Part shown: positions 25,865 to 32,524 of the stretch, piece after piece | Layout: each line of letters starts with the position of its first letter | How positions within the stretch are numbered: the first letter of the stretch is position 1 | Assembly: GCA_963931055.1 (NCBI GenBank) | Contig: OZ006987.1 | Coordinates: 1,302,001-1,366,000 of the forward strand | DNA: 64,000 nt | Direction: 5' to 3' | DNA from: Coprenecus sp949297365 | Lineage (GTDB): Bacteria; Bacteroidota; Bacteroidia; Bacteroidales; UBA932 | The notes under the pieces: model-generated | Databases searched by the model: none | Told to the model about the DNA's origin: nothing | Seen by the model: the letters and a program-made list of their open reading frames with translations, nothing else | Program-made: the position numbers and the translations under genes

Positions 25865-26449
25865 CTACAAGATTTTTAAGGCTTTTTTGATAATGTCCTC
25901 CAGACTCAGTCCAGGCTCCTTGCGTACTATGGACGCAACGGCTTTTTCCACAGCGTTTTTGGTAAATCCGAGCATTATCAGGGCCGAGCAGGCCTCCTGT
26001 GTATTGGCTCCTGTGCCGCCGGATGTCAGGTCCAGTGCCGCTCCGCTGCCGCGGGCAATCTTGTCCTTCAGTTCGATTATGACCTTCTGGGCGGTCTTGA
26101 GTCCGATGCCCTTGACGGCCTTGATACGGTTGACGTCTCCCGAGGCCACAGCTGCCGACACCTCGTCCGGGGTGAGGGACGAGAGCATCATCCTGGCCGT
26201 GTTGGGCCCGATGCCCGATACCGAGATAAGCAGGGTGAATATCCGCCGCTCCTCCTTGTCGAAGAAGCCGTACAGCGTCTCCTCGTCCTCCCTCACGTGA
26301 TGATATACGTAGAGCCGTGCCTCGCGGGCATCCCGGAGTCTCTCGTAGGTATTCAGAGATATCTGCATCAGATAGCCTATGCCGCAGCATTCTATCACGG
26401 CCTCCGCCGGATTGAGCTCTTCGATGCTGCCTCTTATATAGTCGTACAT
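25865..26449 (-). CDS. ruvA: Holliday junction DNA-binding protein RuvA
   Basis: Tetramer that holds the four-way junction for RuvB. 194 residues: OB-fold domain I (MYDYIRGSIEELNPAEAVIECCGIGY), the helix-hairpin-helix pairs LISVSGIGPNTARMML and IKAVKGIGLKTAQKVIIELKDK in domain II, and the C-terminal RuvB-binding domain III (EACSALIMLGFTKNAVEKAV). It is not linked to ruvB (19 kb away) or ruvC. Divergent from sufS with overlapping promoter region. Confidence 0.95.
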   Translation of the reverse strand: MYDYIRGSIEELNPAEAVIECCGIGYLMQISLNTYERLRDAREARLYVYHHVREDEETLYGFFDKEERRIFTLLISVSGIGPNTARMMLSSLTPDEVSAAVASGDVNRIKAVKGIGLKTAQKVIIELKDKIARGSGAALDLTSGGTGANTQEACSALIMLGFTKNAVEKAVASIVRKEPGLSLEDIIKKALKIL

Positions 26450-26475
26450 AATCCTGATACGTAAATATTATTCTG

Positions 26476-26493
26476 CAAAATTAATTACTTTTG
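26476..26493. promoter_or_regulatory. Divergent -7 boxes for ruvA (minus) and sufS (plus)
   Basis: Minus strand TAATTTTG at 26483-26476 and plus strand TACTTTTG at 26486-26493, two bases apart. Both are exact TAnnTTTG matches. Polymerases on the two sides would occlude each other, so the two genes probably compete for initiation. Confidence 0.6.
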
Positions 26494-26513
26494 TGAAATT
26501 TTTGAAAGACGGT

Positions 26514-27740
26514 ATGAACGCAGTAATAGAAAATATAAGAGCGCAGTTCCCGTATCTTGAAAGTACGGTGAGGGACGGCAGGCCGCTGGTGTATATGGAC
26601 AGCGCGGCCACCTCGCAGAAGCCCCGCAGCGTCATCTCCTGCATGAGTTCATGGCTGGCTGAGGCCAATGCCAACGTACACAGGGCCATATACGGTCTGG
26701 CGGCAGAGGCCACCGATCATTACGAGGCCGGCCGCGAAGCTGTACGCTCTCTGCTCAATGCCGCATCGAAGGACGAGATAGTGCTGACTTCCGGGACTAC
26801 GGCATCGATTAATCTGCTTGCCAATACTTTCGGAGCAAAATACATCAAGGCCGGGGACGAGATTCTGGTCTCGGAGGGCGAGCACCATTCCAACCTGGTG
26901 CCCTGGCAGATGCTCTGTGAGCGCAGCGGTGCCCGCCTGAGATTTATCCCTGTGGAAGAGAATGGCGAATGGAATCTGCGGGAGGCTGAGCGGATACTCT
27001 CCGAGGGCAGGGTCCGGCTGGTCTCCGTCGCTCACATCTCCAACGTCCTGGGCATCGTCAATCCCGTCGAGGAGCTTGTGGCGATGGCGCACAGGCACGG
27101 TGCCGCCGTGCATCTGGACGGAGCGCAGGGGATCGTCCATGAGGAGGTGGATGTAAGGCGCATAGGGTGCGATTTCTATTCGTTCTCGGGACACAAGCTG
27201 TATGCAGCCACCGGCTCGGGCGTGCTCTATGGCCGGAAAGACCTGCTGGAGACTCTGCCGCCCTGGATGGGGGGAGGGGAGATGGTCGATACCGTGACCT
27301 TCCAGAAGACTACGTATGCTCCGGTGCCGCTGAGATTTGAAGCCGGAACTCCAAACTTCATATCGGCAGCCACTTTAAAGCCGGCTATTGATTTCGTTAC
27401 CTCAATACGGATACCTGAAGTCAGGTCCAATGAGAAAGAGATGACATCCTATCTCATCAGTGAGATGAATGCTATAGACGGGCTGAGGCTGTACGGCACG
27501 GGCGGCAGGAAATGCCCTCTGCTGTCTTTTACGGTGGACGGGGCGCATCACAGCGATGTCGCCACTCTGCTGGACAAGATGAACATCGCGGTGCGTTCGG
27601 GCCTGATGTGCTCGGAGCCGCTTATAGGCAAGTTCGGCCGGACCGGCATGGTGCGCGTATCCCTGGGACCGTACAACACCCTGGAAGAGTGTGAGTATCT
27701 TATCAAGTCACTTAGAAGAACCGTTAAAATGTTACGATAA
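26514..27740 (+). CDS. sufS: Cysteine desulfurase SufS
   Basis: PLP enzyme that takes sulfur from cysteine for Fe-S cluster assembly. 408 residues from the ATG at 26514; the in-frame GTG at 26493 is the last base of the -7 box and cannot be the start. MDSAATSQKP at the N-terminus, PLP contacts LTSGTTASINLLA and HLDGAQG, the Schiff-base lysine in FSGHKLY near residue 227, and the catalytic cysteine loop RSGLMCSEPL near residue 366. First gene of sufS-sufE-MIP18-folK; the sufE ATG overlaps its stop by one base. Confidence 0.94.
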   Translation: MNAVIENIRAQFPYLESTVRDGRPLVYMDSAATSQKPRSVISCMSSWLAEANANVHRAIYGLAAEATDHYEAGREAVRSLLNAASKDEIVLTSGTTASINLLANTFGAKYIKAGDEILVSEGEHHSNLVPWQMLCERSGARLRFIPVEENGEWNLREAERILSEGRVRLVSVAHISNVLGIVNPVEELVAMAHRHGAAVHLDGAQGIVHEEVDVRRIGCDFYSFSGHKLYAATGSGVLYGRKDLLETLPPWMGGGEMVDTVTFQKTTYAPVPLRFEAGTPNFISAATLKPAIDFVTSIRIPEVRSNEKEMTSYLISEMNAIDGLRLYGTGGRKCPLLSFTVDGAHHSDVATLLDKMNIAVRSGLMCSEPLIGKFGRTGMVRVSLGPYNTLEECEYLIKSLRRTVKMLR

Positions 27741-28165
27741 TGGAAGCAACAGTACAGGATGTTCAGCAGGAGATAGTGGACGAGTTCTCCGCATTCGACG
27801 ACTGGATGGACAAATATGAATACCTCATCGAGCTGGGCAAGTCCCTGCCGGTGATAGACGAGAAAAACAAGCAGGAGGACCGCCTCATCAAGGGCTGCCA
27901 GTCCCGGGTATGGCTCAACACCGAGCTGCGTGACGGACGGCTGTACTTCACGGCAGACAGTGACGCCATCATCACCAAGGGCATAATCTCCCTGCTTATA
28001 AGGGTGTACAACGGAAGGACTCCCGAGGAGATACTGGCTGCGGACAACAGCTTCATCGACCGGATCGGTCTCAAGGAGAACCTTTCTCCGACCCGGGCCA
28101 ACGGACTGGTGTCCATGATGGAGCAGATAAGGGAGGACGCTCTCCGCTACAGTAACAATAGATAG
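27740..28165 (+). CDS. sufE: SufE-like sulfur acceptor
   Basis: Accepts persulfide from SufS and stimulates its activity. 141 residues. The acceptor cysteine is in RLIKGCQSRVWL; DDWMDKYEYLIELGKSLP and LIRVYNGRTPEEIL match the family start and helices. Its ATG overlaps the sufS stop (TAATG), implying coupled translation. Confidence 0.93.
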   Translation: MEATVQDVQQEIVDEFSAFDDWMDKYEYLIELGKSLPVIDEKNKQEDRLIKGCQSRVWLNTELRDGRLYFTADSDAIITKGIISLLIRVYNGRTPEEILAADNSFIDRIGLKENLSPTRANGLVSMMEQIREDALRYSNNR

Positions 28166-28177
28166 AAATACGTGGAT

Positions 28178-28489
28178 ATGGATAAAACTGCGCTTACCCG
28201 CGATGTCGTGCGGGCCCTCAGACAGGTGTACGACCCGGAGATACCGGTCAACATCTACGATCTCGGCCTCATCTATGACATCACTATAGACGATGACCAT
28301 AAGGTATTCATCAAGATGACCATGACCGCTCCCAACTGTCCTATGTCGGACATACTGCTGGAAGACGTACATACGGCTGTGGCCGACACTCCCGGTGTCA
28401 CCGACGTGGCCATAGAGATAACATTTGACCCGCCCTGGGACAAGTCCCGCATGAGTGACGAGGCATTACTGGAGCTGGGACTGTTATGA
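28178..28489 (+). CDS. MIP18-family (DUF59) iron-sulfur assembly protein
   Basis: 103 residues. Signature DPEIPVNIYDLGLIYDI, MTAPNCPMSDIL with the conserved cysteine and ITFDPPWDKSRMSDEALLELGL. Family members (SufT, PaaD, CIA2) help mature [4Fe-4S] proteins, and the position right after sufSE supports that role. The start could also be the GTG at 28172; the ATG two codons on is preferred. Overlaps folK by four bases. Confidence 0.9.
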   Translation: MDKTALTRDVVRALRQVYDPEIPVNIYDLGLIYDITIDDDHKVFIKMTMTAPNCPMSDILLEDVHTAVADTPGVTDVAIEITFDPPWDKSRMSDEALLELGLL

Positions 28490-28950
28490 CACCTGAGAAA
28501 GAGCCGGTAAGAGTCTACCTTATTCTGGGCAGCAACATGGGGGACCGGCGCCGCAATCTCAGCATAGCCGTCTCGTTGATTGTTACTGAACTGGCCCCCT
28601 GGCTGTTCTCTGACGTGCGCGAGTCCGATGTGCTTGAGACCGAGCCGTGGGGTATGCCCGAGGGGACAGAGCCTTTCATGAACCAGGCGATATCATTTGA
28701 GACCACTGTCCCGCCTGAGGATCTGCTGAAAGTCTGCAAATGGGTGGAGCACAAGCTGGGCCGCCCCGACCACGAGCCGGAGTTCGACGGGACCGGCCAC
28801 CGCATCTACCGTCCCCGCGTCATCGACATCGACATCGCCCTCTACGGCGACCGTACGGTGAGCACCCCCGAACTCACCATTCCGCATCCACAGGTTGAGG
28901 AACGGGCCTACGCCAAACGTCTTCTCTCCCAGATTATGACCGAGAGTTAG
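28486..28950 (+). CDS. folK: 2-amino-4-hydroxy-6-hydroxymethyldihydropteridine pyrophosphokinase
   Basis: Transfers pyrophosphate from ATP to the pterin in folate synthesis. 154 residues, usual length. YLILGSNMGDRRRNL, ETEPWGM and the signature RPRVIDIDIALYGDRTV followed by IPHPQVEERAY are all present. Last gene of the sufS operon (ATGA overlap). Convergent with the glycosyltransferase gene; a short palindrome TTAGCC-C-GGCTAA sits at the stop, too tight a loop to call a terminator with confidence. Confidence 0.94.
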   Translation: MTPEKEPVRVYLILGSNMGDRRRNLSIAVSLIVTELAPWLFSDVRESDVLETEPWGMPEGTEPFMNQAISFETTVPPEDLLKVCKWVEHKLGRPDHEPEFDGTGHRIYRPRVIDIDIALYGDRTVSTPELTIPHPQVEERAYAKRLLSQIMTES

Positions 28951-28964
28951 CCCGGCTAAAGTAT

Positions 28965-30293
28965 TTATTTTGTTAAATCATTCAGGATTGCAGCGTATCG
29001 TCCGGCGAGTGAGCGGCGGGTGTATGCCGATATGGCCTCGGTATTTGGCTCAAATGCCAGAGTGCGTGTGTATAGAGCGGTGATATAGGCTTTAAGTGGG
29101 ATTTCCTCATCCCAGTCAAACATTTTACCGGTATTGGTGGCTGTCAGGGAACGCTCAAGGACGCTGTCGTGGGGACCGAATGCGGCTATGGGGCGGCCGG
29201 CGGCGAGGTATTCGAAGTATTTTCCGGAGATGGCAGCTACTACTTCCGGCTCTTCCCTGAGGGGCAGCAAAAGCAGGTCGGCGGCTTTTTGGAGACTATT
29301 GGCTTCATGATGGGAGACATAACCGAGATTTGTGAGGTGCTGACTCAGACCTGCTTCATTGATGGAGGTTATTATTTCAGGATCTGTTTTGCCCGCAAAT
29401 GTCAAGTGCAGTCTGTCAGCGAATCCGGGAATTTCCCGGCTCATCTCCCTTAGGACCTTCCATAGTTTGCGGGGATTGCCGTCGGAAGAGAAAAGTCCAG
29501 TGTGTACAAGGTTGAAGCCGTCGGGGAGAGATGCAGGTCTGACTGAGGCAAAATCCTGTTCATCGTATCCGTTCTCGATTACGTGGAATTTTCCTGAGCC
29601 GATGGTATTCTGCTCACCAAGTTCTTCAATAAATTCCTGTGCTATTAGTTCTGTCACGGTTACGACATGGTTGGCTTCACGCAGAACTGACAGTTCCAGG
29701 GAGGAGTAGCGTTTTGCACTGAGGCGGGTCAACGGCAAGTGCTTGAAATAGAATATGCGGGTCCACGGATCTCGGAAATCAGCTGTCCAAGGGATGCCTG
29801 TCGAATGGTGCAGAGCTTTAGCTATCAAGTGCATCGAGTGAGGCGGTCCTGTGCTGACTATGGCATCCACAGGGTGATCGCGCAGGTATTTTTTCAGGAA
29901 GCGGACGGAGGACCGGATCCAGAAGCATCTGGGGTCTGGTATAAAGAGGTTGGCTCTGAGCCATACGGCGATACGCATTATTTTGGATTTGTGGCTGGAA
30001 GAGTTGATTGGGTTGACTGCTCCAGAACCGGTTGATTTTTTCCGTGTGATGAGGTTAAATAATGCGTAAGGCTCAAGGATTGGCCGTTTTATGATTTCAA
30101 TATCTTCCCGGATGTCCTCAAGAAGGGACTCGTCAATCATGTCTACATCAGGATTTTCGGGAGTGTAGATTACTGGCATCCATCCGTATTCGGGAAGGTA
30201 CTTTGACATTTTAAGCCATCTTTGTACGCCGGACCCGGCAGTAGGTGGCCAATAGTATGTTATAATCAATACACGTTTCATATCAGTGGTCAT
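28965..30293 (-). CDS. GT4-like glycosyltransferase
   Basis: 442 residues, GT-B fold. ITYYWPPTAGSGVQRWLKMSKYLPEYGW is the N-terminal lobe opening seen in surface-glycan transferases; IVSTGPPHSMHLIA and WTADFRDPWT follow; the C-terminal lobe has LTFAGKTDPEI and the late segment LLPLREEPEVVAAISGKYFEYLAAGRPI. Third gene of a minus-strand operon with the PIG-L deacetylase (4-base overlap) and an LpxD-like acyltransferase, so it probably handles an amino-sugar-containing glycan or glycolipid. ATG at 30281 is an alternative start. Confidence 0.82.
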   Translation of the reverse strand: MTTDMKRVLIITYYWPPTAGSGVQRWLKMSKYLPEYGWMPVIYTPENPDVDMIDESLLEDIREDIEIIKRPILEPYALFNLITRKKSTGSGAVNPINSSSHKSKIMRIAVWLRANLFIPDPRCFWIRSSVRFLKKYLRDHPVDAIVSTGPPHSMHLIAKALHHSTGIPWTADFRDPWTRIFYFKHLPLTRLSAKRYSSLELSVLREANHVVTVTELIAQEFIEELGEQNTIGSGKFHVIENGYDEQDFASVRPASLPDGFNLVHTGLFSSDGNPRKLWKVLREMSREIPGFADRLHLTFAGKTDPEIITSINEAGLSQHLTNLGYVSHHEANSLQKAADLLLLPLREEPEVVAAISGKYFEYLAAGRPIAAFGPHDSVLERSLTATNTGKMFDWDEEIPLKAYITALYTRTLAFEPNTEAISAYTRRSLAGRYAAILNDLTK

Positions 30294-30925
30294 AGAAACA
30301 GTCTCACTACCTCGAATGCTTCTGCATATTCACATCCGGCCTGTACGCCTCTTGTTCTGGCTAAAGAATAGATGAAATCCTCTGATAGATAATCCCGTTT
30401 TCCCTGTGAGTGATATTCTTTCAGTGCTTCTATCTTGGTGCTGATATTAGTTTTGTTTAGTTTTACGAAACACTGGGTGTTAAAAGTTAGGTTGTTCCAG
30501 ATCAGCTCGTATCCCAACAGAGTAGTGTTCTTGAAAGCCCTGAGACCTTCTTGAGCTATAGTGGTGTGGTCCTGGTGTATGTCGTGGAGACTGGGAATGA
30601 AGACCAGGTCGTAGTGGCGCTGCTTGCGTATGTATATCAGTTTTTCCAGGATTTCCTGACGAACATAGTTGAGCTTTCTGACTTCATAGTTGAATATCAT
30701 AAGATTCTCCGGCTTGATGCCTAGTCTGTTGGTGGCATTGCGGACCTCTGTCTTCAGTATATCTTTTGGAAAGCCTTCCGGCACTGACTGCTCAGCGGTG
30801 GAGAAGGCTGCGTATGTGACATGTTTGCCTGCCTGGATCAGTTTGTGTATGGTGCCTCCCATTCCAAGTTCTCCGTCATCAGTATGAGGTGCCAGTACCA
30901 GGATGTTGTTTATATTGTTTATCAT
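30290..30925 (-). CDS. PIG-L/LmbE-family deacetylase
   Basis: 211 residues. The metal-binding opening reads LAPHTDDGELGMGGTIH, a variant of the PHPDDExxG signature that keeps H and the DD pair; the second metal histidine is in HDIHQDHTTIAQEG. The family removes acetyl groups from N-acetylglucosamine-type substrates. It lies one base after the LpxD-like gene and overlaps the glycosyltransferase gene, so deacetylation of a sugar followed by re-acylation is a plausible joint task. Confidence 0.85.
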   Translation of the reverse strand: MINNINNILVLAPHTDDGELGMGGTIHKLIQAGKHVTYAAFSTAEQSVPEGFPKDILKTEVRNATNRLGIKPENLMIFNYEVRKLNYVRQEILEKLIYIRKQRHYDLVFIPSLHDIHQDHTTIAQEGLRAFKNTTLLGYELIWNNLTFNTQCFVKLNKTNISTKIEALKEYHSQGKRDYLSEDFIYSLARTRGVQAGCEYAEAFEVVRLFL

Positions 30926-30926
30926 T

Positions 30927-31814
30927 TTATTTGAGTTTTTCCAATTTTCTTGCAGGATTGCCTATGACAGTTTCATCTTCCCCGACATCCCTTATTACTA
31001 CTGCGCCTAGACCAACTGTGGAATTGTCACCGATGTTGAGTTGCTGCTTGACTGATACATTGGGCGCGACCCATGCGTTGCGGCCTATCCGGACTCCTCC
31101 TCCGAGAATGGTCCCCGCTATGATAAATGCTCCTTCACATATATGGACATTGTGCGCCACATGTACAAGATTGTCTATTTTTACATTGTCTTCAATAACA
31201 GTGGAGTCTATGGTGCCTTTGTCTATCGCAGTGTTGGCTCCGATGTACACATTGTTTCCTATCACTACATTACCGGTGTGTGGAAAATGTACAGGCCTCC
31301 CATTCTCATCTCTCTCAAAACCGAATCCAGGTTGCCCGATCACTACTCCGGAACTTATGTAGCACTCTCTTCCGATTATGGTATTTTCCATTATCGTAGT
31401 GTTGGGGAGAATTTTGGTACGATCACCGATTTTTACATTATGCCCAATGTAGCAGTGCGCTCCGATGAAGACATCCGCACCTGTGACAGCGTCATTCTCA
31501 ATTGTTGCGGACGGACTGATTCCTGTCAGCAGGTTGTCAGGGCTGAAAAATCTCTCAACGGTCTTGAGGTAGTCCAGACGCGGAGTCTCTGACAATATGT
31601 GGGAACAGTGTATCTGATTTTTGTAATCGGGAGTGACTATGGCAAATACATTGCAAGCTGAATTGAGCAACGCTACATATTCCTTGGAAAATTTCTTGGC
31701 GAAGACCAGACTGAATGGCTGTATACTGGATAGGGAAGAATGGGTCATGACCATGCAGTCTTCACCTGTAATCTGTTTATTCAGGAACTTCGCTATTTCT
31801 GATGCTTTTACCAT
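30927..31814 (-). CDS. LpxD-like left-handed beta-helix N-acyltransferase
   Basis: 295 residues from the ATG at 31814; the frame is open to 31928, but a -7 box at 31823-31830 makes the shorter start more likely. Hexapeptide repeats run from about residue 100 (IGAHCYIGHNVKIGDRTKI) to the end. The LpxD catalytic histidine context (NLVHVAHNVHICEGAFI) and GQPGFGFERDENG are conserved. It is shorter than typical LpxD (about 340), and the C-terminus (VAPNVSVKQQLNIG…IGNPARKLEKLK) resembles sugar O/N-acetyltransferases. It may therefore be a paralogue acting on another amino sugar rather than the lipid A enzyme. Confidence 0.78.
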   Translation of the reverse strand: MVKASEIAKFLNKQITGEDCMVMTHSSLSSIQPFSLVFAKKFSKEYVALLNSACNVFAIVTPDYKNQIHCSHILSETPRLDYLKTVERFFSPDNLLTGISPSATIENDAVTGADVFIGAHCYIGHNVKIGDRTKILPNTTIMENTIIGRECYISSGVVIGQPGFGFERDENGRPVHFPHTGNVVIGNNVYIGANTAIDKGTIDSTVIEDNVKIDNLVHVAHNVHICEGAFIIAGTILGGGVRIGRNAWVAPNVSVKQQLNIGDNSTVGLGAVVIRDVGEDETVIGNPARKLEKLK

Positions 31815-31822
31815 AATGGTTG

Positions 31823-31830
31823 CAAATGTA
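31823..31830 (-). promoter_or_regulatory. -7 promoter box of the LpxD-like operon
   Basis: Minus strand TACATTTG, exact match, 8 bases before the chosen ATG at 31814. Confidence 0.5.
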
Positions 31831-32273
31831 GCAATTTTGTCTGTACATCTACTTTGGTATAGCAGCGAATGGTTGGTTCGTTCTTTGCTGTCTCTTTGTT
31901 CTCCGCCGCATGATTCTTCATTATCCACACTTTAGCCCTCATCCTCCAGAGTCTGTAATCTGCACATCCCGATAATGTACTCATGGTTAGTGAATTGCGT
32001 TGATTTTCAACCTTACAGACTCACCGGCGTATCTGACCTGCAGAATGTTGAAATCCCACTCAGAGCATACTGTAGGCCAGATGATATGACGTGCACATCC
32101 TGACACTGTCCTCAGTCTGTTATCCTCTATTCTGTATAACATAATAATATTCAGATATTTAGCGTTGCCTCCGTTTTACAGACACGAGGGGAACAGCGCG
32201 AGTCTGTTATGGACTCATTTTTGGTAATATCCTGAATATATGGTGGTTGCGCTGAGATAGAGAAAACAGACTG

Positions 32274-32344
32274 CAGGAGTGTCATGGTCTCAAGAGTGCC
32301 AGGAGTCTCAGGTGTGCCAGGGACGTCAGGAGTATCACGCGTGT
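32274..32344. repeat. Degenerate 9-bp tandem repeat, about 8 units
   Basis: Successive units begin at 32274, 32283, 32291, 32300, 32309, 32318, 32327 and 32336, with consensus CAGGAGTGT. The second unit is 8 bases, the others 9. Units drift at positions 4-9, so this is an old or relaxed repeat. Confidence 0.7.
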
Positions 32345-32396
32345 GATGATTCCGTCGCAGATCAGATGATAAATGCAGACAGACAGGGGCGCATAG

Positions 32397-32453
32397 ACAA
32401 GGCAGGAAAAACTGAACGAGGCAGGAAGAACCGGACGAGTCTGGAAGAACTGA
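32397..32453. repeat. Three tandem 19-bp repeats
   Basis: Units 32397-32415, 32416-32434 and 32435-32453 share the pattern ACgAGgCaGGAAgAACtGa with 3-5 differences each. Adjacent to the 9-bp repeat block and 36 bases before the mutS -7 box. Confidence 0.7.
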
Positions 32454-32488
32454 TGCGATATAAAGTTACGTGATTACGGGGATTTTAG

Positions 32489-32496
32489 TATTTTTG
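32489..32496 (+). promoter_or_regulatory. -7 promoter box of mutS
   Basis: TATTTTTG, exact TAnnTTTG match, 28 bases before the ATG. Confidence 0.5.
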
Positions 32497-32524
32497 CTTT
32501 TCTTAAATTGGAAGTGACTCGAAA

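Larger units (their letters stand above)
31815..32524. other. 710-base gene-free region upstream of mutS
   Basis: Divergent gap holding the promoter box of the LpxD-like gene (31823-31830), AT-rich spacer, then two separate blocks of short tandem repeats (32274-32344 and 32397-32453) and the mutS -7 box (32489-32496). A 64-codon plus-strand frame across the repeats (32279-32473) is low-complexity and not credible as a gene. Confidence 0.55.

Noticed and set aside
28936..28975. Terminator between folK and the glycosyltransferase gene
   Set aside because: TTAGCC-C-GGCTAA has a one-base centre, too tight for a hairpin loop unless pairs open, and the T run is broken.
32279..32473. 64-codon plus-strand frame across the tandem repeats
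   Set aside because: Its protein is a by-product of the 9-bp repeat (QEC/QES/QVC triplets); no promoter places a transcript here.
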